DNA of 64,000 nt from Legionella nagasakiensis (GTDB lineage Bacteria; Pseudomonadota; Gammaproteobacteria; Legionellales; Legionellaceae). Position 1 is the stretch's first letter; every line of letters begins with the position of its first letter. The stretch lies in the NCBI RefSeq assembly GCF_900639915.1, contig NZ_CAAAID010000003.1:1-64000 (forward strand), given 5' to 3'. Shown here piece after piece: positions 55,456-63,170 of the stretch. The notes under the pieces were generated by a model. That model saw only the letters and a list, made by a program, of their open reading frames with translations, was not told where the DNA came from and ran no database searches. The position numbers and the translations under genes are program-made.

Positions 55456-56997
55456 ATGAGATGTATTAAAAATCCATTCGTTAAATTTAGATTATTTATT
55501 CTGATGACTTTTTCTTTATTTTTATCAGAAGCCAGTTTTTCGGCTAATCTCACGAATCAAATAGAGGGGGTTGGGCCAGATAATGCGATAAAGCCTTATA
55601 TTTGCATTCAAAATGGCTTAGGTCAGGTCACTTACGCTTTGGCGCCAGGCCAATCCATTGATGGCAATAACATGTCAGGGAGTGCCAATTATGTAGGTGC
55701 AACTTTACGATTTGATGGGTGTGGTTACAATAACGCCTATCTTGGCTACCTTGGATTCAGTTTAAATAACCAAGGAAATAATTTTATTAACAATTATTCT
55801 CCACCACAAGGTGTTCATATCGCTTATGAAGAAGGTGCAATTGATACTCAAGGTCACATAACAGGTAAAATTCGCTATACCCAAATTTATCCTAACCCTG
55901 ATCTGAGCCAAGTAAAAAATGGAAAATATTGGGATTTTATCGGCATTAATTTATCTGGTTTAGAGTTCGGCAAATCCATTGATCCTTTTGTGATTCCTAA
56001 TTTATCTACAGAAGACGTCGATACCGTTAATAGTGATCTTAGGGCAATAAACGCATTCATCGAACATGGCATCAATACGGTAAGGGTGCCTGTGCGCTGG
56101 GGATATCTGCAATTGCAAGGTCCAGGGAAAGGGGATATTTATACAGATTACTATAATTATTATGTCCGCCCCTTATTGCAAACATTAACCCGCGCAAAAA
56201 TTCATACCATTGTTGATTTGCATTCTTACATGCGGTATTCCCAGTTCGGTAAACAATACGCTGGCTGTGGAATGGATGGCCCATGCCCTGATGGCACGTT
56301 GATTACAAACTCCAAGGCTTACGAAGATATCTGGAAAAAACTTTATACGCTAATCAAACAAGACCCAGCCATTGATCAACAATATATCTTGATAGACTTA
56401 GTTAATGAGCCGGTTGGGGTTCCTGATGATAAGGTATTTACCATTCAGGCAAATTTAATCAAAATGCTTAGACAACAAGGATTTGAAGGCTACATTCTGA
56501 TTGAAGGGAATGCCTGGTCTGGATTGCATTCCTGGACCACGGAGCAATGGCAGGGTACTGATGGTCATGTTTATACCAATGCGAGTTTATTTACGCGAGA
56601 AAATTTTAATAAAGCCGGTATTTATGATTTGTCTAAAATCGTCATCAACGTTCATCAATACTTGGACAGTAATTTTAGCGGTACACAAGATAACTGCCAG
56701 CAAGACCTATCAACCGTTGGACCTTCCGGATTTAACCTGATGGCATTTGTTGATTATTTACAACAAAATCAATTTAAAGCGATGGTGACAGAGTTTGGAA
56801 CAGGTAGAAATTCAGACAGTTGCGCGCCAGCACTCATAGCATTTATAAATTATTTAAAAGATAATTCGGCAAAAGATAAAGACGCTGGTTTTCTTGGCTG
56901 GACAATATGGTCGGCTGGCCATGGCTGGGGAAATTACAACCTGCGGGTCACTCCTGATTCTTATCAACAAAATCTGTTAGACAATTACCTGAAATAA
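55456..56997 (+). CDS. Secreted GH5-family cellulase (endoglucanase)
   Basis: Hydrolyses beta-1,4-glucans such as amoebal cyst-wall cellulose. After a signal peptide (FILMTFSLFLSEASFSA) comes a beta-rich N-terminal region of about 150 residues, then the GH5 barrel: GINTVRVPVRWGY, IVDLHSYMR, acid/base Glu318 in DLVNEPVG, INVHQYLDSNFSGT, nucleophile Glu446 in VTEFGTG, and GFLGWTIWSAG. Length 513 residues. Several Cys residues fit extracellular disulfides. The SAM hydrolase gene starts 18 nt downstream and is probably co-transcribed. Export by type II secretion is likely but inferred. Confidence 0.88.
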   Translation: MRCIKNPFVKFRLFILMTFSLFLSEASFSANLTNQIEGVGPDNAIKPYICIQNGLGQVTYALAPGQSIDGNNMSGSANYVGATLRFDGCGYNNAYLGYLGFSLNNQGNNFINNYSPPQGVHIAYEEGAIDTQGHITGKIRYTQIYPNPDLSQVKNGKYWDFIGINLSGLEFGKSIDPFVIPNLSTEDVDTVNSDLRAINAFIEHGINTVRVPVRWGYLQLQGPGKGDIYTDYYNYYVRPLLQTLTRAKIHTIVDLHSYMRYSQFGKQYAGCGMDGPCPDGTLITNSKAYEDIWKKLYTLIKQDPAIDQQYILIDLVNEPVGVPDDKVFTIQANLIKMLRQQGFEGYILIEGNAWSGLHSWTTEQWQGTDGHVYTNASLFTRENFNKAGIYDLSKIVINVHQYLDSNFSGTQDNCQQDLSTVGPSGFNLMAFVDYLQQNQFKAMVTEFGTGRNSDSCAPALIAFINYLKDNSAKDKDAGFLGWTIWSAGHGWGNYNLRVTPDSYQQNLLDNYLK

Positions 56998-57015
56998 CAA
57001 AAAGGATGCTCAATA

Positions 57016-57921
57016 ATGTATAAAATAGCGCGTTATTATTTATTGTTCCTTTTCCTTATTGCGTCAAATGGTTTTGCTGAACCTGGAATCGTAATATTTC
57101 AAAGTGATTTCGGCGAAAAAGATGGGGCAGTCTGTGAAGTGAAGGGCGTGATGTATTCCATTGACCGATCACTCATTATTTCAGATTTGACCAATGAAAT
57201 TCCCGCTTATAATATTTGGGAAGCATCCTATCGTCTTTACCAGACTGCTCCTTATTGGCCAAAACAATCGGTATTTGTAAGTGTGATTGATCCCGGTGTA
57301 GGTACAGAGCGGCGCTCAGTAGTGGCTCTAAGCAACCATGGACAATATTTTGTAACCCCTGATAATGGTACCTTAACTTTTATTGATGATGCTTATGGCA
57401 TAAAAGAAACCAGAATCATTGATGAGACCAAACATCGCCTAAAGGCTTCAAATGCTTCTTATACTTTTTATGGCAGAGATGTGTATGCGTATACCGCTGC
57501 AAAACTCGCTTCAGGAAAAATTTCTTTTGAAGAAGTAGGGCCAGTATTAAATGAGCCCATTGTAAAGTTGCCTTATCAAAAACCTGTAATAGAAAATAAT
57601 GTATTACGCGGTACCATCGTTATTCTGGATTCGCAATATGGAAATATTTGGACAAACATTGATAAAGATCTGATAGAAAAATATGGCATAAAAATGAATG
57701 ATCATTATCAGGTAAACATTTATCATAACCAAACTCAAAAATATGCTGGTATTCTTTCTTTTCACAATACCTTTGGTGAAATAAAAAAAGGCTCTAGTTT
57801 ACTTTACTTAAACAGCTTGCTTAATCTGGCCATTGCCACCAATCAAGGTAATTTTGCTAAAACATATCATATAAATAGCGGGCCAGATTGGACAATTACT
57901 GTTGAAAAATTAAAGCATTGA
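57016..57921 (+). CDS. SAM hydrolase (SAM hydroxide adenosyltransferase, DUF62) with signal peptide
   Basis: The family hydrolyses S-adenosylmethionine to adenosine and methionine with a bound hydroxide and is related to fluorinases and chlorinases. Signature blocks are VIFQSDFGEKDGAV near residue 29, VIDPGVGTERR, FVTPDNGTLTFI, FYGRDVYAYTAAKLASG, and a C-terminal domain with ILDSQYGNIWTNI. The conserved Asp and His-like catalytic residues cannot all be assigned by eye. The protein starts MYKIARYYLLFLFLIASNGF-AEPG, a convincing signal peptide, unusual for a SAM-consuming enzyme. Length 301 residues. GGATG-like spacing follows the cellulase stop by 18 nt. Confidence 0.82.
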   Translation: MYKIARYYLLFLFLIASNGFAEPGIVIFQSDFGEKDGAVCEVKGVMYSIDRSLIISDLTNEIPAYNIWEASYRLYQTAPYWPKQSVFVSVIDPGVGTERRSVVALSNHGQYFVTPDNGTLTFIDDAYGIKETRIIDETKHRLKASNASYTFYGRDVYAYTAAKLASGKISFEEVGPVLNEPIVKLPYQKPVIENNVLRGTIVILDSQYGNIWTNIDKDLIEKYGIKMNDHYQVNIYHNQTQKYAGILSFHNTFGEIKKGSSLLYLNSLLNLAIATNQGNFAKTYHINSGPDWTITVEKLKH

Positions 57922-57984
57922 GATATCCTCATACGAGGATGTCTTAAAAAACAATAAAATTTTTTTATAAGCGATTCAAATTTT

Positions 57985-58305
57985 ATGATCAATCATATTG
58001 TATTCTTAGCATTTAAATCTTACATCACAGAACCTGAAATTAATTCAGTCTTAAATCAGTTAGGTCATTTAATGAAAGTCATTCCTTCCATGAAAGATTT
58101 TTCATTTGGAAAGAATTGCAGTCCTGAAAAACTGAATCAAGGATACACTCATGTTTTCATCATGAAGTTTGATGATGCAAATGGAAGAGACATTTATTTA
58201 AATCATCCGGAACATAAAAGAATAGCTGCCGATCTCATTATCCCTATTTTGGAAAATGGTTTGGAGTCGGTTTTAGTGGTTGATTATGAAGATCAGCAAC
58301 TCTGA
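57985..58305 (+). CDS. Dabb-family (stress-responsive alpha/beta barrel) protein
   Basis: This 106-residue protein has the dimeric ferredoxin-like barrel pattern of the Dabb family: MINHIVFLAFKSYIT at the start, SFGKNCSPEKLNQGYTHVFI in the middle, and YLNHPEHKRIAADLIIPIL near the end. The biochemical function of the family is mostly unknown. It follows the SAM hydrolase by 63 nt; a hairpin AAGATAG/CTATCTT lies just after the stop. Confidence 0.8.
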   Translation: MINHIVFLAFKSYITEPEINSVLNQLGHLMKVIPSMKDFSFGKNCSPEKLNQGYTHVFIMKFDDANGRDIYLNHPEHKRIAADLIIPILENGLESVLVVDYEDQQL

Positions 58306-58473
58306 AATTCGCTAAGATAGTCTTGACAAACATGGCTATCTTGAAGGATTTGAAGCACCTGCATGGGGCATTTTATAAACTCATCAAATTTTCTATAAAA
58401 TCTAACGCTTCATCTAAGTGACCCCTAAATTGGCCACCAGTACTCGCGGCGATCTTGTCAAGCATTCATGGAT

Positions 58474-58502
58474 TTGACAATCAGCACGTTATTACCTATT
58501 TA
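58474..58502 (+). promoter_or_regulatory. Strong predicted promoter of the rhodanese gene
   Basis: TTGACA (58474-58479), a 17-nt spacer and TATTTA (58497-58502). The element lies between inverted repeats TCATGGATTT (58466-58475) and AAATCCATGA (58506-58515). The rest of the 58306-58537 gap carries no gene. Confidence 0.6.
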
Positions 58503-58537
58503 AATAAATCCATGATTATTAAGCAAGGAGAATTGAA

Positions 58538-58900
58538 ATGGATATCAAAAAAGCTGAAGAATATTTTGCCGCGAAAATGGAATTTACCACAGGGCCTGTA
58601 GAGCTTGACCATACACTTAAGAAAAATAAAGACAAAGTGAATATCATTGATGTTCGCCTGAGCGAAGATTATAAAAAAGGTCATATTCCAGGCGCAGTTA
58701 ATTTACCGAAGCATCAATGGGACGACACCAGTGCCAGTATTCTTCGTAAAGACCAGGTTAATGTTCTCTACTGCTACACGCAGGTATGCCACTTGGCTGC
58801 CAATGCGGCATTAAAATTTGCAAAACAAGGTTATCCCGTCATGGAACTTGAAGGTGGCTTCAAAACCTGGAAAGAGCATAATCTCGACATTGAACAATAA
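58538..58900 (+). CDS. Rhodanese-like sulfurtransferase domain protein
   Basis: Single-domain rhodanese, 120 residues: VNIIDVRLSEDYKKGHIPGA, NLPKHQW, then the active-site region VLYCYTQVCHLAANAALKFA with Cys in the expected loop, and MELEGGFKTWKEHN. It could transfer sulfane sulfur or act in cyanide/thiosulfate handling; the Cys loop CYTQVC is of the variant type with a second Cys. AAGGAG is 7 nt before the ATG. Confidence 0.85.
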   Translation: MDIKKAEEYFAAKMEFTTGPVELDHTLKKNKDKVNIIDVRLSEDYKKGHIPGAVNLPKHQWDDTSASILRKDQVNVLYCYTQVCHLAANAALKFAKQGYPVMELEGGFKTWKEHNLDIEQ

Positions 58901-58995
58901 ATGCATCACACTTTTTTTACTGGTTGATTTTATTTGAACTTAAGTTAATTTTAAGTCAATAATAGATTTGATCTGCTTTAAAGTCATATTAAAGA

Positions 58996-60198
58996 ATGAA
59001 TAAGGGATTAAAGAAAGATTCAGTAACTTACCGTATAAGTTTATTGGCTATCATTCTGCTGGTTTCTTCTTTAGGGCAGGTTACTTCTGATTTATATTTG
59101 CCATCTTTACCCAGTATGGCAAAAAGTCTTTCGGTAAATGCAAGCTGGATCCAATTCACGATAGCCATCTACATGGCAGGGTTTAGCATTTCCCAGCTGA
59201 TTTATGGACCGTGGTCAGATGCAGTTGGCAGGCGCGTACCGTTGTTAGTTGGTTTATTCATTAATTTCATTGGAAGTTTAATTTGTTGGTTATCTCCGAG
59301 TATCTACTTATTATTTCTTGGAAGATTCCTACAAGGGCTAGGAGTAGGCGCTGGCTATACATTAGCACGCCCTATATTAAGAGACCTTTTTGAAAAAGAA
59401 GCGTTGGCTGTTTATAATTCGTATTTAGCAGTCTCTACCGTATTTATTTTATCAACAGCACCTATCCTTGGAGGATACATCCAACAGTATGCCGGATGGC
59501 GATATAATTTCTTATTTCTGAGCCTGTATGGCTTGCTTATCCTCTACTTTTTTTATCGTAAAGTTTCGGAAACAAGTCAGTATCATCACAAAGATAACTT
59601 CAGGTTCAACGTTATACTAACCAATGCGAATACCTTACTCAAACATCCAATCTTTTTAAGATTTTCATTATGTCCTCTATTGACGTATGCAGGAATTGTC
59701 GCGTGGCTTACGGTTGTACCAATTTTATTACAGGAACAATTAGGTCTGAGTCCTGTACAATTTGGTTGGCTATATATTTTCTCTGGAATTGGATTTGCCG
59801 TAGGTGGATTTTTAAACATGAGATTTGTTATGAAATTTGGCATAGATAAAATGATGGTACTTGGTTTTTTGTGCCAATTAGGCGCAGGCCTAATTATGCT
59901 ACTGTTTTATTTATTTGGATATATGAATACCTGGGTTATTGTCGCGCCTATTCTCTTGTTTATGATGGGCTCAAGTCTAATTTTCCCAAACTCTTCCGCC
60001 GGGGCATTAATGCCTTTTCCAAAAATTGCTGGGACAGCAGGGGCTTTATTTGGTTTTATGCAAATTTTTGGAGGAGCTTTATCTAGCAGTATAATGGCAT
60101 TGCTGCATGACCAAACTCAATTACCTCTGGCGATAGCATTCATAAGCATGGCATTACTATCCATCCTGGTTTTTTATGGGGTTAAATCTAAATCATAA
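58996..60198 (+). CDS. MFS drug efflux transporter, Bcr/CflA type
   Basis: This 400-residue inner-membrane proton antiporter has twelve helices. The family motif DLYLPSLPSMAKSLSVNASW is followed by motif A (QLIYGPWSDAVGRRVPLLVG) and GRFLQGLGVGAGYTLARPIL (motif C/D region). Closest to Bcr/CflA/CmlA exporters of small drugs such as bicyclomycin or chloramphenicol, or sulfonamides; the physiological substrate is unknown. Confidence 0.88.
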   Translation: MNKGLKKDSVTYRISLLAIILLVSSLGQVTSDLYLPSLPSMAKSLSVNASWIQFTIAIYMAGFSISQLIYGPWSDAVGRRVPLLVGLFINFIGSLICWLSPSIYLLFLGRFLQGLGVGAGYTLARPILRDLFEKEALAVYNSYLAVSTVFILSTAPILGGYIQQYAGWRYNFLFLSLYGLLILYFFYRKVSETSQYHHKDNFRFNVILTNANTLLKHPIFLRFSLCPLLTYAGIVAWLTVVPILLQEQLGLSPVQFGWLYIFSGIGFAVGGFLNMRFVMKFGIDKMMVLGFLCQLGAGLIMLLFYLFGYMNTWVIVAPILLFMMGSSLIFPNSSAGALMPFPKIAGTAGALFGFMQIFGGALSSSIMALLHDQTQLPLAIAFISMALLSILVFYGVKSKS

Positions 60199-60343
60199 GT
60201 AACTTACTTCCGTTTAAAGTAAGCAGCAGTTGCACATTCTAAAATCTTGTTATATCCTTTTTGTATAAAATTAAATCTTAACCATATAGTAAAACTAGTA
60301 TTAAAAATTTCTATCATTAAATTAAGTGATTTAGGAGCTTACT

Positions 60344-60706
60344 ATGCCAAATAATGATGATGCCGCCCTACCACCTTTACTGGGTCGAGCACCTGTCTTA
60401 TTTAGAGCACAATCAGTTATAGGCGTTCCAGAGCATGATCAAGTCGTTGACGAAAGAAATGCAATGATTCAAACAACCGTTGAACGAATTCAAGATGAGG
60501 TCGGACAAGCTGATGGCGATCAACGTGCTGCTTTCGAAAGATTAAGAAGCTCCGTTGCAGATTTTAATCGCGATGATCGTCGACACTTGGACATTGAAGC
60601 ATTTAGAGCCAGGCTTGCTGAGATGATTGAAAATATTTGTGAAGAAGAAGGTATCGATTTTCAACACGGTTTAATGGGAGATGGGGCAATACCTAGAATA
60701 TCATAG
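60344..60706 (+). CDS. Small uncharacterised acidic protein
   Basis: This 120-residue protein is hydrophilic and helical, with an acidic composition, e.g. VERIQDEVGQADGDQRAAFE, and the C-terminal stretch MIENICEEEGIDFQHG containing a Glu cluster within the last 30 residues. TTTAGGAG lies upstream of the ATG. No family recognised; the size, isolation and acidic C-terminus would fit a small Dot/Icm substrate but do not prove it. Confidence 0.55.
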   Translation: MPNNDDAALPPLLGRAPVLFRAQSVIGVPEHDQVVDERNAMIQTTVERIQDEVGQADGDQRAAFERLRSSVADFNRDDRRHLDIEAFRARLAEMIENICEEEGIDFQHGLMGDGAIPRIS

Positions 60707-60837
60707 CAAATCATAAACTTATAAGATGCAATCACCAAGCATTAAATGATGATAGATATTTTTACCAATTTTCCTGTACAAATGATAACTCTTGTACTTA
60801 ACTAATAAAGACCAATCACTCTCACGAGTAGGTCATC

Positions 60838-61242
60838 ATGTCTAAGAACATCACCTGGTATGGGCTAAATCTATTGCCGATTTATGTTGAAATGGTGGAA
60901 AATTGGTTAGAAGAATCTTGTTTGCAACTGAAAAAACTCCAGCAGATGCAAAAAAATTCGGATATTTTAGATAAAGAAACACTCATTCGTCTCGTCAAAA
61001 GTCATCGCCCACAACATGGTGATAGTTGGGTGTTATTTGCGCAATGCAAACACTGGCGCAATCAAAGTCCTGACGAAGAACAGCTGCGATTAATAGCACA
61101 AGTTGAAAAAAGTGCTGAAAAACTTGATTCTGTCAATCAAGAAGTAGTATTGCTGCTCAAATCTTTTCCGCGTAGAGACAAAGAGGTTAAAGAAAACATG
61201 GAGATTGCTTTTGAGTGGCTATTTAAAAAACTAGACGGGTAG
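60838..61242 (+). CDS. Small uncharacterised protein
   Basis: This 134-residue, mainly helical protein starts MSKNITWYGLNLLPIYVEMV and contains the segment KSHRPQHGDSWVLFAQCKHW with several aromatic residues. No signal peptide or known motif. GAGTAGG lies about 8 nt before the ATG. It ends 32 nt before a clear terminator, so it is a single-gene unit next to the 4E-BP-like gene. Confidence 0.55.
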   Translation: MSKNITWYGLNLLPIYVEMVENWLEESCLQLKKLQQMQKNSDILDKETLIRLVKSHRPQHGDSWVLFAQCKHWRNQSPDEEQLRLIAQVEKSAEKLDSVNQEVVLLLKSFPRRDKEVKENMEIAFEWLFKKLDG

Positions 61243-61274
61243 AGTCATACTCGATTTGGTTTTCTTCTTGATCT

Positions 61275-61305
61275 AATATAACCTCATGTGGGTTATATTT
61301 TTTTA
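61275..61305 (+). terminator. Rho-independent terminator upstream of the 4E-BP-like gene
   Basis: Perfect 9-bp arms AATATAACC (61275-61283) and GGTTATATT (61291-61299) with a 7-nt loop, followed by a T-run (61298-61304). It separates the gene ending at 61242 from the one starting at 61354. Confidence 0.75.
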
Positions 61306-61353
61306 TCTTATTTGTGTTATTATCCCATTTCTCTAAATTATCTGTAAAATAAT

Positions 61354-61557
61354 ATGACACGAATTGCCTATTCTCGCGAAAAACTATTAAGACTTCGTGC
61401 AGCACCAGCAAGCCAGGAAAAACCTGAAAATCTACCCAAAATACCTGGCGTAACTATATTTTTCAACCAACGGAAACGTTGTAAACCCATCGAAAAACCA
61501 AATTTATTCAATCGTGATTTAGACCCTGATAATTCGTCAGTACCTTGCATGGCCTAA
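61354..61557 (+). CDS. 4E-BP-like small protein, putative mimic of eIF4E-binding repressors
   Basis: This 67-residue protein starts TRIAYSREKLLRLR and continues to LPKIPGVT at residues 27-34. Tyr6-x4-Leu11-Leu12 is a canonical eIF4E-binding YxxxxL-hydrophobic motif. Compared with human 4E-BP1 as I know it, residues 2-34 align without gaps to 50-82 (offset 48) with about 16 identities, including the IPGVT element that contacts the side of eIF4E. Human S65 corresponds to Ala17 and T70 to Glu22. The rest (36-67) is Lys/Arg- then Asp-rich with FNRDLDPDN near the end. A TAA lies directly upstream in frame, so the start cannot be extended. TTGTGT (61312) and TAAATT (61334) form a weak promoter giving an almost leaderless mRNA. 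Host function is inferred. Confidence 0.72.
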   Translation: MTRIAYSREKLLRLRAAPASQEKPENLPKIPGVTIFFNQRKRCKPIEKPNLFNRDLDPDNSSVPCMA

Positions 61558-61663
61558 TCTAGTCAGACATTCCCTGATTTAATTAGTTACTCCGTTGCTT
61601 TAATATATCGTCTATTAGGATCAATTTGGAAACATCTTAAAATATTCATCAAAGGTATTTTAA

Positions 61664-62704
61664 ATGAAAATCATAGACTTACGTAGTGATACAGTGACCA
61701 GGCCCAGCCAACATATGCTGGATGCCATGATGAATGCTAAGGTAGGTGACGATGTCTTTGGTGAAGATCCTAGTGTTCGAAAGCTTGAAGCGATGCTGGC
61801 CGAACGTGCCGGAATGGAAGCAGCTATTTTTGCGCCCAGCGGTACTCAATCTAATTTACTCGGGATCATGGCACATTGCGAACGGGGAGATGAATACATT
61901 GTTGGACAAACCGCCCATACTTATTTATGGGAGGGGGGCGGAGCTGCTGTACTAGGCAGTGTACAACCACAACCACTTGATTTTGAAAAAGATGGCAGCC
62001 TTGCCTTGGATAAAATAAAGCTCGCCATTAAACCCATCGATGATCATCATGCACGTAGCAAATTGCTTTGCCTTGAGAATACAACGGCTGGCAAGGTACT
62101 TCCGCTTGGTTATCTAAAAAGTGTGGCTCAGTTTTGTCAATCTCATGGACTAGTTATTCATTTAGATGGCGCAAGGGTTTTTAACGCTGCAATTAAGCTC
62201 AACGTTGAATTGCAGGCTATTAGCCAATATTTTGACTCTATTTCCATCTGTTTATCAAAAGGATTAGGTGCACCTATTGGGTCTGTATTATGTGGAACAA
62301 AAGACTTCATTAAAAAAGCGCGGCGTTGGCGAAAAGTTCTTGGCGGAGGTATGCGTCAAGCAGGTATCATTGCTGCAGCAGGTATTTATGCTTTGGAAAA
62401 CAATATTGCACGTTTAAAACAGGATCACGATAATGCCATGTATCTTGCTGAAGGATTGGCTACGATTCATGCCATTGAAGTCGATAAAGATTCACTGCAA
62501 ACAAATATTCTTTTTATCAAAACACCCAATCATTACACGGATTTACAAACGTATTTGTATCAACAAGGAATCCTTTTCCCCAAGCAACCTAATAAAATGG
62601 ATTTAATCAGACTGGTCACACATCTTGATGTGACGCATGAAGATATTGATCGAGTCATTCAGATGATAAAAAACTTTTATTCTTCAACAATGTTTTGTTA
62701 TTAG
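61664..62704 (+). CDS. ltaE: Low-specificity L-threonine aldolase
   Basis: PLP enzyme cleaving L-threonine and L-allo-threonine to glycine and acetaldehyde. MKIIDLRSDTVTRPSQHMLD is the classic start; VGDDVFGEDPSVRKLEAMLA, APSGTQSNLLGIMAH, HLDGARVFNAA and CLSKGLGAPIGSVL with the PLP-binding Lys199 follow. Length 346 residues. Stand-alone with its own terminator. Confidence 0.94.
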   Translation: MKIIDLRSDTVTRPSQHMLDAMMNAKVGDDVFGEDPSVRKLEAMLAERAGMEAAIFAPSGTQSNLLGIMAHCERGDEYIVGQTAHTYLWEGGGAAVLGSVQPQPLDFEKDGSLALDKIKLAIKPIDDHHARSKLLCLENTTAGKVLPLGYLKSVAQFCQSHGLVIHLDGARVFNAAIKLNVELQAISQYFDSISICLSKGLGAPIGSVLCGTKDFIKKARRWRKVLGGGMRQAGIIAAAGIYALENNIARLKQDHDNAMYLAEGLATIHAIEVDKDSLQTNILFIKTPNHYTDLQTYLYQQGILFPKQPNKMDLIRLVTHLDVTHEDIDRVIQMIKNFYSSTMFCY

Positions 62705-62790
62705 AGGTTTTTTAACAAAATATACAACCTACAACCCTGACAATTCTTGTGTTAAAACACCTGGCATAAATATGGGCAACATTAAGATTA

Positions 62791-62818
62791 AAGTCTGATT
62801 ATTTTGATAATCAGACTT
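62791..62818. terminator. Hairpin after ltaE, probable terminator
   Basis: Perfect 11-bp arms AAGTCTGATTA (62791-62801) and TAATCAGACTT (62808-62818) with a 6-nt loop, 87 nt after the ltaE stop. Only a loose T-rich tract follows, so termination strength is uncertain. Confidence 0.6.
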
Positions 62819-62819
62819 A

Positions 62820-63119
62820 TTGATTTCTGTTTTGTTTTCACAGGAGATGTTTGGTGTAACGGCGATTTGCATTGCCATTATTTCTTTGCATGCTGAAGTT
62901 ATCGCAAAATGGATCGGCTGGGTAACCTTGATATTTGGTATCACTTCTATGCTCAGTTACTTCAGCTATAAAAAAATAGTTAATCGTCAAGACTGTTTTT
63001 TTAAATTTTCTCTGGTAAGATTTAATGCCAAGCAATGTAAAATAGCTTTGTATAAAGATGTGGATATCTTTTTTACTCAATCTGCAAATTGCTCCACAGC
63101 CAAACTCTCCACCCACTAA
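62820..63119 (+). pseudogene. Membrane-protein C-terminal remnant (possibly CDP-alcohol phosphatidyltransferase)
   Basis: The open frame begins with TTG without a ribosome site. Residues about 10-55 are two hydrophobic segments with WIGWVTLIFGITSMLSYFSY, which recalls the end of PgsA-type CDP-alcohol phosphatidyltransferases. The following 44 residues have no resemblance to anything. With no N-terminal domain it is best regarded as a remnant, or as chance coding in the 691-nt gap between ltaE and the LOG gene. Confidence 0.3.
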
Positions 63120-63170
63120 AAGCCCAGTAAATACAAGGCTTATCACCAGATTAAATCATCGCTCATTTTT

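Noticed and set aside
58306..58537. IS21-like terminal repeat at about 58420-58450
   Set aside because: GTGACCCCTAAATTGGCCAC vaguely recalls an IS21-type end, but no second end or transposase fragment is present.
61223..61411. Minus-strand frames (61223-61411, 61368-61550) over the 4E-BP-like gene
   Set aside because: They have no ribosome site or family likeness, and the first spans the terminator at 61275-61305. The plus-strand frame has the conserved motif and a stop directly before its start.
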